Positions 8,461 to 16,396 of a stretch of DNA of 64,000 bases are shown in pieces. Made by a program: the position numbers and the translations under genes. The stretch covers positions 1 through 64,000 of the IMG/VR virus record IMGVR_UViG_3300036715_001368; one strand, given 5' to 3'. How positions within the stretch are numbered: the stretch's first letter is position 1; the number at the start of each line of letters is the position of its first letter. The stretch is from a virus. The notes under the pieces are model-generated. The model was not told the origin of the DNA. It searched no databases and was given only the letters and a program-made list of their open reading frames with translations.

Positions 8461-9984
8461 ATGGAAGCACGTGAGATCGCTCGGATGCGTTCGCTCGCAC
8501 AGAACCAGGGAAACGGTCAGCCGCAGCTGCTCGATGAGCAGTATGCGAACCACCTCGTCGGGAAGTGGAACTGGCTCACGAAGGGCATGGGCCTCGACAA
8601 GTGGACCAAGCTCTGCGTCTCGCGCCTCTGCGAGAACCAAATGGAGGAGTTCAAGCGCGCTGCGTCGCGTCGCGGGACCGTCCTCTCGGAGGACACCTCG
8701 GCCGCGAACATCCCGGACTACGTCCGCTTCATCTTCCCGGTCATCCGCCGCGTGTGGAACAACCTGATCGCTCCAGGGCTGGTCTCGGTCCAGCCGATGA
8801 CGGCGCCTGTCGGAGGCGTCTTCGGCTGGGAGTACAAGTACGGCACGTCCAAGGGAACGGTGACCGCGGGTCAGAACATGATCCAGAACTTCGACCGGAA
8901 CTACTCCTCGGAGTATGTCGAGAACGAGCTGATCGGAACCGGCGACGGTGCGACCACCACGTTCAACGACACGATCTCGTTCCTCCCGGTCAAGGCGACG
9001 AGCCTCGCGCAGCAGGGCCTCGCGCTGACCTTCACGGTCGGTGGCGTCACGACCACCAAGCTCCTCGCTGACAAGGGCGACGGAACCCTCATCGCCGGCT
9101 CGGGCATCACGAGCGGCACGATCAGCTACACGGGTGGTGCAATCCACGTCGTGTTCACGACCGCGCCCGACAATGCGACGCCGATCTACGTGTCGTACTA
9201 CTTCAGCATGGAGTCCAGCTCCACGAACGTTCCGCAGGTGAACGTCGACATCCAGCTCCAGGAGCTCAAGGCCCAGAGCCGCAAGCTTCGCTTCAACTGG
9301 AACAGCGAGTCGGCGGACGACATGCGGGCGATGCTTGGCATGGACATCGAGTCCGAGCTGGTCTCCGGCGTTGCGAGCGAGATGTCGCTCGAAATCGATC
9401 GCGAGATCATCCAGGAATGCCGCAACTCCGGCACGACGATCCTCCAGTCGTTCGACGCCACGGTGCCGCCTGCGATCACCGCGGTCGAGCACTACCGCAA
9501 CATCCTGACGCCGCTTACGCGCGTCTCGATGGACATCGCGTCGAAGACGAAGCGCGGGCCTGGCAACTGGCTCGTCATCCCGACCGACGTCGCGGCGATC
9601 CTGAGCCAGCTCGAGACCCACGGCTTCTTCAAGTCGGTGTTCTCGCCTGGTGCGTCTCCGGCAGGCATGGGCGTCCTCGGACGTCCAGGCTTCCCGGTCC
9701 CCGCTGGCCCATCGGGCTACGGCGTGTACCAGCTCGGCGTGCTCCAGAACCGCTGGAACGTTTTCCTCGACCAGTACTACCAGTCTGGCGAGATCCTCGT
9801 CGGTCTCAAGGGTTCGACGTTCGTCGACGCGGGCTTCGTCTACGCCCCGTATGTCCCCATGCAGGTCACGCCGACCTTCCTGGAGCCCGCGGACTTCACG
9901 CTCCGCAAGGGTATGCGTACCCGCTACGCGAAGAAGCTGCTGAACGCGGACTTCTACGGTCGCGTGACGGTCGCCGGTCTCTGA
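8461..9984 (+). CDS. Major capsid protein (T4 gp23-like)
   Basis: This 507-aa HK97-fold capsid protein of the T4 type builds the head shell. The start follows a near-perfect ribosome site (AGGAGGT). The N-terminal region (about 1-65) is helical and is the expected segment removed by the upstream protease. SVQPMTAPVGGVFGWEYKYG (about 117-136) is typical of the family. Residues about 157-249 hold an extra beta domain (GDGATTTF ... GTISYTGGAIHVVFTTAP ... VSYY) that also occurs in the sheath and baseplate proteins of this window; in the capsid it probably lies on the outer surface. A perfect 11-bp terminator hairpin follows at 10004, as expected for a very highly expressed gene. Confidence 0.93.
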   Translation: MEAREIARMRSLAQNQGNGQPQLLDEQYANHLVGKWNWLTKGMGLDKWTKLCVSRLCENQMEEFKRAASRRGTVLSEDTSAANIPDYVRFIFPVIRRVWNNLIAPGLVSVQPMTAPVGGVFGWEYKYGTSKGTVTAGQNMIQNFDRNYSSEYVENELIGTGDGATTTFNDTISFLPVKATSLAQQGLALTFTVGGVTTTKLLADKGDGTLIAGSGITSGTISYTGGAIHVVFTTAPDNATPIYVSYYFSMESSSTNVPQVNVDIQLQELKAQSRKLRFNWNSESADDMRAMLGMDIESELVSGVASEMSLEIDREIIQECRNSGTTILQSFDATVPPAITAVEHYRNILTPLTRVSMDIASKTKRGPGNWLVIPTDVAAILSQLETHGFFKSVFSPGASPAGMGVLGRPGFPVPAGPSGYGVYQLGVLQNRWNVFLDQYYQSGEILVGLKGSTFVDAGFVYAPYVPMQVTPTFLEPADFTLRKGMRTRYAKKLLNADFYGRVTVAGL

Positions 9985-10003
9985 TCCGACTGAGGGTTGA
10001 GTA

Positions 10004-10028
10004 GGGGTCGAGCATGGTGCTCGACCCC
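10004..10028 (+). terminator. Terminator hairpin after major capsid gene
   Basis: GGGGTCGAGCA, a 3-nt loop and TGCTCGACCCC form a perfect 11-bp GC-rich stem 20 nt after the capsid stop, followed by a CT-rich tract (GCTCTCTCTCTCTC). Confidence 0.7.
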
Positions 10029-10069
10029 GCTCTCTCTCTCTCACCAAGCTCCAAGGAGAACGGATCAAC

Positions 10070-10621
10070 ATGAAGGCCACTGTCATCAACGCATCGCAAG
10101 CTCCGGTGTACCTGTCCATCACGGCACAGCAGGTCAATGCTGGCGCATCCAAGGTCCTCTCGGGCCTTCGCATGGATCAGGTCAAGCAGCTGCAAGCCCT
10201 GTCCAGCAAGGACATCCAGGTTCAGACTGAGCTGGAGATGATCGACAAAGAGCCGATCGCCAGCACCATGAACACGCCCGCCAACCCGGTCGGCGGCGTC
10301 AAGCTCCTGGCGGGCTCTGGTCTCGTCCTCAAGGATGATGGCGTTGCCATCGCCTATGCGGAGAAGATCGGGCTCGGCGTCTACGACGATGCAGCGTGCA
10401 CGATTCCGAGCACGACCGCGACGTTCGACACGGCAACCCAGGGCACCATCGACAAGGGGACCGGCACCAACCGGATCGAAGGCACGACCGATACGTCGGG
10501 CCGCCTCACGCTCCGGCTCAACGTCGGCGTGGCGCGTACCGTGTACACGAAAGCGTTTCCTCTCGCCGCGACCTCTCGCGTCGTGGACTGCGCAGACAAG
10601 CACACGACCGTCTTCTCTTGA
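10070..10621 (+). CDS. Putative head decoration protein, paralogue 1
   Basis: This 183-aa protein has a tandem paralogue of identical length at 10714. Both share the MK(A/V)TV start, LKD near residue 105, GVYDDAACT near 125 and a STTAT(F/L)xTA block, and end in a beta-rich domain closing with VFS or TFS. Position directly after the capsid gene, the good ribosome site (AAGGAG) and flanking terminators suggest an abundant virion protein such as a capsid decoration or head-fibre subunit. No enzymatic motif is visible. The role is inferred from position and composition. Confidence 0.75.
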   Translation: MKATVINASQAPVYLSITAQQVNAGASKVLSGLRMDQVKQLQALSSKDIQVQTELEMIDKEPIASTMNTPANPVGGVKLLAGSGLVLKDDGVAIAYAEKIGLGVYDDAACTIPSTTATFDTATQGTIDKGTGTNRIEGTTDTSGRLTLRLNVGVARTVYTKAFPLAATSRVVDCADKHTTVFS

Positions 10622-10643
10622 TCGGGAAGTGGTCCGAGTGAGT

Positions 10644-10677
10644 AGAGCGGTCTCGAAAGGGGCCGCTCTTTCTTTTT
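10644..10677 (+). terminator. Rho-independent terminator
   Basis: AGAGCGGTC pairs with GGCCGCTCT (one G-U wobble) and is followed by TTCTTTTT, a classic intrinsic terminator between the two decoration-like paralogues. Confidence 0.8.
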
Positions 10678-10713
10678 GAGCAGGATTGGGCAGACTGAGC
10701 GAAGGAGAACGTC

Positions 10714-11265
10714 ATGAAGGTCACCGTCACGAACAGCAGCCAGGTGGGCGCGGACATCTCGTCGATCAGCCTCTTCCTGAAGCCAGGAACGAAGAAGGTG
10801 GCGTACGGGTGCTCACTTGCTCAAGCAGCGGATGCCCAACGTCACGCGTCCGCTCTTGTTCGAGTCGAGGTGGAGCAGGACCCGTCAGACAGGCCCATCG
10901 CATTCACCACGATGGCTGCTACCGCCGATCCTGCTGCCTTGGCGACAACGTCGGCCGCCCAAGGCTTCACGCTCAAAGACTCCGCATCCGCCACGATCTC
11001 CATCGCAGAGCCTGTCGGACTCGCAGTCTACGATGATGCGGCGTGCACGATCCTGAGCACGACGGCAACCCTGAACACGGCCTCGGTCGGTACCATCACC
11101 TCTGGTGCCGGTACGAACAAGGTTGAGATGGTGACCGCCGCCGGCCAGGTTGCGCTGACCGTGACGAAGACGACCGTGGGAGCTGTCTATCTGAAAGCGT
11201 ATTCGTTGGCTGGCGCAACTCGAATTCTCGATAGTAGCGGAACACACAAGATCACGTTCTCCTGA
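10714..11265 (+). CDS. Putative head decoration protein, paralogue 2
   Basis: This is the second 183-aa member of a tandem duplicated pair. It shares the order MKVTV ... LKD ... AVYDDAACT ... STTATLNTA with the gene at 10070 but has diverged strongly in the first 100 residues. The likely fold is beta-rich, probably a virion surface protein. It has its own ribosome site (GAAGGAGA) after a terminator, so it needs its own promoter or readthrough. Confidence 0.72.
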   Translation: MKVTVTNSSQVGADISSISLFLKPGTKKVAYGCSLAQAADAQRHASALVRVEVEQDPSDRPIAFTTMAATADPAALATTSAAQGFTLKDSASATISIAEPVGLAVYDDAACTILSTTATLNTASVGTITSGAGTNKVEMVTAAGQVALTVTKTTVGAVYLKAYSLAGATRILDSSGTHKITFS

Positions 11266-11284
11266 TCTTGAGCCAGTTCGCTGG

Positions 11285-11290
11285 TAGGCT
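11285..11290 (+). promoter_or_regulatory. Possible extended -10 (TGGTAGGCT), leaderless arrangement
   Basis: TGG-TAGGCT has the extended -10 TG dinucleotide and is followed by exactly 6 nt before the ATG at 11297, which has no clear ribosome site. No good -35 is seen. Confidence 0.25.
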
Positions 11291-11296
11291 CAGCGC

Positions 11297-12007
11297 ATGG
11301 CCCGTTACTACACGCTGAACCCCAAGAACCATTTGAACCACGCTCCGAACGGTGTCTCGTTCGCGAAGCAGAATCGCAAGCTGGGCGACGTCTTTCAGGC
11401 GCCGCCCGGAAAGGACTACGACGACTTCTGCGAACGCGGCAAGAACGGGTCGTTGCCCATTCTTGTTCGAGCTTCGGGTCCGAGCGTCGTGCCCACTGGC
11501 AAATGTCCTCGTTGCGGAGAGGGAACGAACGCCGAAGTGCCGTGCTCGGTCGAGTGCTTCGTGAAGGCCGGGTACGAGGCAGAGAACTTCGAGACCTTTG
11601 TCTCGCGTTCACGAGAAGAGATCGCAGCCAGAAACGCACGAGCGTCGGCGGATGCCCCAGACATGTCGAAGCAGTTCGAGTTCGAACCGCGCCAGCCAGC
11701 CGGACCTCCGGTAAACCCTCGGGCCCCAGCGTCGGTGACGGCGCCCGAGTCGCTCGTGAACAAGGAGCTCGCCTCTGTCTTGAAGCCCGCCTACAAGCCC
11801 AAGACGGACGAGGGGCAGGATGAACAAAAACAGGTCACGCAATCGCTTGCGGATGACTCCACCCCACCCTCCAACCCGGCGGACCAAACTGGTCACGGAG
11901 CCATCACGGAAGCCTACGGGGCCACCTCCACGAACCCCACCACCACTGCGACGGCGAGGACTCAAGAAGTTGCCAAGGGTGGCTCTTCGGGCAAGACTCG
12001 TAAGTGA
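11297..12007 (+). CDS. Hypothetical protein with CPRCG zinc knuckle
   Basis: This is a 236-aa protein I do not recognise. The N-terminal half (1-70) begins MARYYTLNPKNHLNHAPNG; a CPRCGEG ... CSVEC cluster (about 70-85) suggests a zinc knuckle. The C-terminal half is Pro/Thr/Ala-rich and probably disordered. It lies between capsid-associated genes and connector candidates, so a small virion or assembly protein is plausible. Confidence 0.65.
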   Translation: MARYYTLNPKNHLNHAPNGVSFAKQNRKLGDVFQAPPGKDYDDFCERGKNGSLPILVRASGPSVVPTGKCPRCGEGTNAEVPCSVECFVKAGYEAENFETFVSRSREEIAARNARASADAPDMSKQFEFEPRQPAGPPVNPRAPASVTAPESLVNKELASVLKPAYKPKTDEGQDEQKQVTQSLADDSTPPSNPADQTGHGAITEAYGATSTNPTTTATARTQEVAKGGSSGKTRK

Positions 12008-12010
12008 TCC

Positions 12011-12775
12011 ATGACGAACGATGACCTTGCCCAGTACGTCCTTCGCTACTTTGGCAAGGAGGTCGTTGATGTCGAACTGTCAGCTCGACAGCTCGTGGAC
12101 ATCCAGGGGGACGCGTTCCGATGGTTCAACGATCGGAAGGGCCTGCGCTGTAATGCGGGTCTGATCCTTACGGGCGCTCCGCAGTACGATCTAAGCTCGC
12201 TGAATCCAGCGGTGCAGGAGGTGCTGAGCGTGGCCTTTCCGCACGCAACGGACGTTGACCTTCGAGCCATCTATGGGGACGACCTCGCGCTACCCGGTGT
12301 CCCCTGGGGCATGTTCCCGTACGGAGCACTACAGGGAGGCGTCTACTCGTCTCTTGTCCAGGCGGTTCAGTACCGAAAGACGGCCTCCAAGGTGATCTCC
12401 GCGGATCTCGATTGGGAGTTTCGACGGGTGATCGACCCGCTGACGCCGGGTGCGGCTCCGAAGCCGATGCTTGGGGTCACACCTGGGTTCAACGGTCCGC
12501 AGGGTCAGGCGATCATTCGCTACAAGGCGAAGCTCACTTCGATGGACCAGTTAGCGAACGATGACCGCGGTGAAGATTTTGTCGTCCGAAGAGCGGTCAT
12601 CGCTGCCAAGGCTCGCCTCGGTCAGATCCGAGGAAAATGGCAAACGTTGCCGACAGCGCGCGGCGAACGGTCGATGAATGGCTCTGAGCTCCTGTCTTCA
12701 GCTGCCGAGGAGCTGAAGGATTTGAACGACGACATGGCATCAACGAACATGCCCATCCCGTTCTTCACGGCATAG
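12011..12775 (+). CDS. Putative neck/head-completion protein
   Basis: This 254-aa protein starts 3 nt after the previous gene. The N-terminal part (LAQYVLRYFGKEVVDVELS ... AFRWFNDRKG) resembles the start of neck or connector proteins of large myoviruses, where a helical domain packs beneath the portal. A Gly/Pro-rich middle (about 95-120) and helical C-terminus follow. I see no catalytic residues. The neck assignment rests on position between capsid and tail genes and on general character. Confidence 0.6.
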   Translation: MTNDDLAQYVLRYFGKEVVDVELSARQLVDIQGDAFRWFNDRKGLRCNAGLILTGAPQYDLSSLNPAVQEVLSVAFPHATDVDLRAIYGDDLALPGVPWGMFPYGALQGGVYSSLVQAVQYRKTASKVISADLDWEFRRVIDPLTPGAAPKPMLGVTPGFNGPQGQAIIRYKAKLTSMDQLANDDRGEDFVVRRAVIAAKARLGQIRGKWQTLPTARGERSMNGSELLSSAAEELKDLNDDMASTNMPIPFFTA

Positions 12776-12777
12776 TC

Positions 12778-13098
12778 ATGAAGTCGAAATTCGAGCTACT
12801 GCGCGAATCGTCCATGATGCCGCGCCCCGCACACGTGTCTCCGGGAGACCCGGTATTCGTACCGTCGATGGGCAAGGGTCGTGTGACGGCCGTGACCGCG
12901 GGGAGCTGCTGGATTCACTTCGATAAGACGGTCGACGACTCTGGTCAGTCTTCGAGCACGTGGACGTCTACCGCCGCGCTGATCGCCGACCTCGAATGGA
13001 GAGATGGTCGTTGGTACATGGAGCCCAACAAACTCGGCTCCTCTGGCGACGGACCTGGAGCGGAACGATTCTGGGGCGCACTACCTCCAGGTCAGTAA
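12778..13098 (+). CDS. Hypothetical small beta-rich protein
   Basis: This 106-aa protein has a segment (about 21-60: SPGDPVFVPSMGKGRVTAV ... CWIHFD) resembling a small SH3-like or KOW-type beta barrel. It starts 2 nt after the previous stop. Function unknown. Confidence 0.6.
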   Translation: MKSKFELLRESSMMPRPAHVSPGDPVFVPSMGKGRVTAVTAGSCWIHFDKTVDDSGQSSSTWTSTAALIADLEWRDGRWYMEPNKLGSSGDGPGAERFWGALPPGQ

Positions 13099-13185
13099 GA
13101 CCGCTTCGCTACCCTGCATCCGAAACCTGGTATGGTTGGGCCATTGCAACCTGTCTGGTAAGGTCATCTCTAGGAGACGTTCTCG

Positions 13186-13746
13186 ATGAAGAACCTTTCG
13201 GCGCTCAAGAATCTGGTCGAACGAGGTGAAGCGGTCCCGACCGATGAGGACGAGGTGCCGAAGAAGCCATCGTCACGCTACATTGGCGACGTTCTCGACA
13301 CGCTCATCGCAAGCCGTCATCTTGGCGTCGACGAGGTCGATGATGCTGCCTCCGCGATTGCAAGCAACGCGGAAGACGGATACGAAGCCGTCGTCGATGC
13401 GCTGATCAAGAAGGGCCATGTCCCCGGAAGCAAGCTGATCGACGGTGGTCATCGACGTCTTCGCGAGAAGGTCCGCGGCGCGATGCGTGAGATGGTCGAG
13501 CGCGGTGCCCGCTCGATGCTGGAAGAGGCTCGTGGTCGTCGCAACATGACCGAGCGTCAGCGGACCATCGCCGAACGAATCGAGGAAGCGTTCCGAGAGA
13601 GCGTTCACGACGTTCTCAAGGCGGAGGGGTACGCTCCGCTGGATGTGGATCAGATGACGGCCGAGGTTCGTTCGCGCATCCGCGGGATCGCCAACCGGAT
13701 TGCGGTCGAGAGTGGCAAGCGCAGCATGCGTCCGTTGAGGGACTGA
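13186..13746 (+). CDS. Hypothetical helical charged protein
   Basis: This 186-aa protein is rich in Arg, Glu and Ala and looks almost entirely alpha-helical, with heptad-like patterns from about residue 85 to 150. The start has a ribosome site (AGGAGA) and an 87-bp gap upstream. It directly precedes the Dps-like gene by 3 nt, so the two are probably translated together. Function unknown. Confidence 0.65.
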   Translation: MKNLSALKNLVERGEAVPTDEDEVPKKPSSRYIGDVLDTLIASRHLGVDEVDDAASAIASNAEDGYEAVVDALIKKGHVPGSKLIDGGHRRLREKVRGAMREMVERGARSMLEEARGRRNMTERQRTIAERIEEAFRESVHDVLKAEGYAPLDVDQMTAEVRSRIRGIANRIAVESGKRSMRPLRD

Positions 13747-13749
13747 TCC

Positions 13750-14250
13750 ATGAAGAGTTTGTTCGAGAGCGCGATGGGCCTCGTCGAAGAGATCGTCGGC
13801 GCCAAGTCGATGGACGAGAAGACGCAGCTCGCTGTGCTTCGTGTCGTCGTGTCTCTCCGTGTCGCGTACATGATCCACCAGAACAACCACTGGGTCTCGA
13901 TGGGTCCGAACTCCTATGGTGACCACCGGCTCTTCGAGCGCCTGTACAAGATGTCTCAGGAGGACGCCGACTCCATGGCAGAGCGACTCGTTGGTCTTGC
14001 AGGGACGGAAGCGATTTCGTTCTCGAAGCAGATCAAGATGATCGACAAGGCACTCGAAGGCGCATCGAACGTCGACCCGGCCTCATCGTCGCTGCAAATC
14101 GAGAAGCAATGCGTCGATGTCATCGACGATGCGCTCAAGGTCGCAGCGGAGGCGAAGGGCCTGACGACCGGGCTCGACGACCTCTTGCGTGGACTGAGCA
14201 GCAACCGAGAGCAGGCGCTCTATCTGCTCAAGCAAAGGAGTCCCGGGTGA
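13750..14250 (+). CDS. Dps-like ferritin-family protein
   Basis: This 166-aa protein matches the Dps family, dodecameric cages that oxidise Fe(II) with peroxide and often coat DNA. H47-W48, H59, D74 and E78 have the same spacing (12, 15, 4) as the ferroxidase ligands H51, H63, D78 and E82 of E. coli Dps, and the HWVSMGPNSYGDH segment keeps the family pattern. Helices before and after fit a four-helix bundle. Length is normal for Dps. The N-terminus lacks an obvious Lys/Arg-rich DNA-binding tail. It is translated with its neighbours (GTGA overlap downstream). A phage-encoded Dps inside a head-tail block could protect DNA or be packaged; that part is speculation. Confidence 0.82.
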   Translation: MKSLFESAMGLVEEIVGAKSMDEKTQLAVLRVVVSLRVAYMIHQNNHWVSMGPNSYGDHRLFERLYKMSQEDADSMAERLVGLAGTEAISFSKQIKMIDKALEGASNVDPASSSLQIEKQCVDVIDDALKVAAEAKGLTTGLDDLLRGLSSNREQALYLLKQRSPG

Positions 14251-14588
14251 GCGCACTCGATGATCTCGCAGAGCTGGAGAAGCTGACGAAGTCGCCGAAG
14301 ACCTCGCGTCGTCCATGCTCTGCTCGAACGATCGAATCTCGGAGAGCGGCCCGTGCCAAGACGTCGGTGTCTCTGGAGTCGCTCATCGAAGACCTTGATG
14401 ACAGGGCTGCGCCGATGACGGTCCTGCGCATGGTGGAGGCTGCTGGCGTAAAGTTGTCGAAGCCGCTTACGGAAGCGATTCGTCGAGGCGACACGGACAT
14501 GGCCCGCGTGCTGAAGAGATTCACCGACAAGATTCGGGAGGCCGTGTCATCGGCCGCCGAAGAGACGATAGACGAGCTGACGAAATGA
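14247..14588 (+). CDS. Hypothetical helical protein
   Basis: The start is taken as GTG 14247, overlapping the Dps-like gene's stop (GTGA) with AAAGGAG upstream; a longer frame to 14109 exists but would overlap the upstream gene by 140 nt. The product is 113 aa, charged and helical, with a Ser/Arg-rich segment at about 20-40. Function unknown. Confidence 0.65.
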   Translation: MSALDDLAELEKLTKSPKTSRRPCSARTIESRRAARAKTSVSLESLIEDLDDRAAPMTVLRMVEAAGVKLSKPLTEAIRRGDTDMARVLKRFTDKIREAVSSAAEETIDELTK

Positions 14589-15088
14589 GCGCGTTCGAGA
14601 ATCTGCGCGCGAACGACAAGAGCGAGTTCCAGTTCGAAACACTGGCCCTTCGCTATCGACGTCTCGCTCGAGACTATGCGTCGGTGTGCAGGTCGGCCTT
14701 GTCCGATGGAGCTATCTGGGACGGGGTCGGCAAAGGTGCGTCGCAGGCGTTCTGGTTGAAGATGCTGGAGCTGGAGCACAAGCGCGAAGGTGTTCGTGTT
14801 GGCGTTCTTGGAGACATGCTCAACTCTATCGAGACAGCGAGCGAAGACGACGACCTGGTGGAGCTCGTCATCCGGTTCGCCGAAGACCAGCACCTTGGAC
14901 CAGAGAATGCGCAGATCGCACTTCAGGCGGAGATGCTTCGGCAGCTTGCTGTCACCGGGATTTCGCTCCTGAAGAAGGAGGCGTACGGGGACGTCATGGG
15001 TCCGTACTCGGACCGCGGCCCAAGCGAGAGCGCGCTTCTGAAGGCGAAAGAAGTCCTGCGGAAAGCCGTGGAGCTCGATCAGCGATGA
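14585..15088 (+). CDS. Hypothetical helical protein
   Basis: This 167-aa protein has an ATGA overlap with the preceding gene. It is predicted all-helical and acidic to neutral, without catalytic motifs. It is part of a five-gene translationally coupled run from 13186 to 15432, which suggests one assembly task. Function unknown. Confidence 0.65.
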   Translation: MSAFENLRANDKSEFQFETLALRYRRLARDYASVCRSALSDGAIWDGVGKGASQAFWLKMLELEHKREGVRVGVLGDMLNSIETASEDDDLVELVIRFAEDQHLGPENAQIALQAEMLRQLAVTGISLLKKEAYGDVMGPYSDRGPSESALLKAKEVLRKAVELDQR

Positions 15089-15432
15089 GAATGCCGAAGG
15101 GTTTCCATCCGCTTGATGAGTCGACAGCCGGAGCTGTCGATGATCTGTGGGCGCATCCGTACCCGTCCTATACGCCTGATCCACGCAAGAAGCTGGGGCT
15201 CGGGAGCGTCGACTGGTTTCAGAATGTCGTCGGATTACCGGGTGGTGTGGGCTTCGCCGCCGAAGACGATGATCCGGTCGAGCGCTTACGAGCCGAGGCC
15301 GATGCATGGGGACTTGCGTACGGTCAAGAACCGGAGGACCAAGTTTCTGTTCAGAAACGAGAACGCGAAAACTCGAAGGTTGAGTTACTCCGAAGTAAGG
15401 TGAAGAACATCAAGTACAACCAACCGTACTGA
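15085..15432 (+). CDS. Hypothetical protein
   Basis: ATG 15085 overlaps the previous TGA. The 115-aa product begins MRMPKGFHPLDES and contains WAHPYPSYTPDPRKK and an acidic middle, then a Lys/Arg-rich C-terminus. It could be a short linker or capsid-associated protein; nothing specific is recognised. Confidence 0.6.
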   Translation: MRMPKGFHPLDESTAGAVDDLWAHPYPSYTPDPRKKLGLGSVDWFQNVVGLPGGVGFAAEDDDPVERLRAEADAWGLAYGQEPEDQVSVQKRERENSKVELLRSKVKNIKYNQPY

Positions 15433-15454
15433 TCAACCAGGAGAGAGAGCGATC

Positions 15455-16396
15455 ATGAGCACGACAGTCAATTGGATTTCCGGTGACGACATCAAGATGT
15501 TTGGATCGACGCTCGGCCTGAGCAACCAGTCCGTCTCGGTGAGCACGGCACGCCTTCAGGCAGCCATCCTCGGTACGTCGAAGAAGGACGCAGAAGACCT
15601 CCAGAACCTGAAGGTTCACCTCAACAGGTCTCTGTTGACGGTGACCGTCAACGGTGTGTCGTGCGCCACGAAGGGTGCGTTCCTCGCCGCCATCGCGAAT
15701 CTCGACCAGGCGGAGGCGACTGACCTCGCGTCCCAGGTCGCAGGCGAGGGCGCGAACAAGGTCGGCGTCGCGAACGTCGACAAGCTGTACGTGTCGATGG
15801 AGGTCGAGGATGCGATTGCCGAGGTCGCTCGTCAGAATCGCCTTCGCAACGTGCGCGCCGTGGTCCAGTCGAACGTGGCTTCCCTCGCCGCGTGCTCGAC
15901 GACCCAGGACGGCATCACCCTCGTCGCGGGCGACACCGTTCTCCTCGTCGGGCAGACCACGGCCGCGGAGAACGGCCCTTACTTGGTCGGTACGCCGACC
16001 GCCGGCAACGCTGCGCTGACACGTCCGGGTTGGTGGAAGGCCGGGTACTCGGTTCCGGATGGCTTTGAGTTCATCGTGGCAACGGACGCGACCAGCGCCA
16101 CCGCGATGGCGAAGTGGAAGGCCACCGGGCACGGCAAGGTCGTTGGCACCAACGATCCGCTGATCTATCCGGTCCAGATCAAGGGCTCGGTTGCGCTGAC
16201 CTCGGCGACACCGTCGACCGCGTCTGTCGCTTCGCTGTTCATCGCCGCTGGTGCGAAGGCGTACCTCACGGAGACCACGAACCAGGCAAACAGCACCCTC
16301 AAGGCGGTTCTCTCGGTTGGTCAGGGCAACGGCTCCCTCGCCATCACCGGCGCCGCGACGAACACGGACACGATCGGCTACCTCATCGTCAACTGA
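15455..16396 (+). CDS. Virion structural protein with tail-fibre-type beta domain
   Basis: Residues about 125-230 of this 313-aa protein (VRAVV ... DGITLVAGDTVLLVGQTT ... ENGPYLV) match a beta domain common in phage fibre and structural proteins, usually seen as DGVTLxxGDRVLVKxQTxxxxNGIYVV. The N-terminal 120 residues look like an anchoring domain and the C-terminus is Thr/Ala/Ser-rich beta. It has its own ribosome site (AGGAGAG). It may be a head fibre, decoration or whisker component. Confidence 0.75.
   Translation: MSTTVNWISGDDIKMFGSTLGLSNQSVSVSTARLQAAILGTSKKDAEDLQNLKVHLNRSLLTVTVNGVSCATKGAFLAAIANLDQAEATDLASQVAGEGANKVGVANVDKLYVSMEVEDAIAEVARQNRLRNVRAVVQSNVASLAACSTTQDGITLVAGDTVLLVGQTTAAENGPYLVGTPTAGNAALTRPGWWKAGYSVPDGFEFIVATDATSATAMAKWKATGHGKVVGTNDPLIYPVQIKGSVALTSATPSTASVASLFIAAGAKAYLTETTNQANSTLKAVLSVGQGNGSLAITGAATNTDTIGYLIVN

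Noticed and set aside
8083-10173. Minus-strand ORF of 696 codons antisense to protease and capsid genes
   Set aside because: Arg/Asp/Leu/Val-rich translation typical of GC-rich shadow frames; the + strand carries the major capsid gene with a perfect ribosome site.
14109-14246. Extended N-terminus of the gene ending at 14588
   Set aside because: It would overlap the Dps-like gene by 140 nt; GTG 14247 has AAAGGAG upstream and a GTGA overlap.
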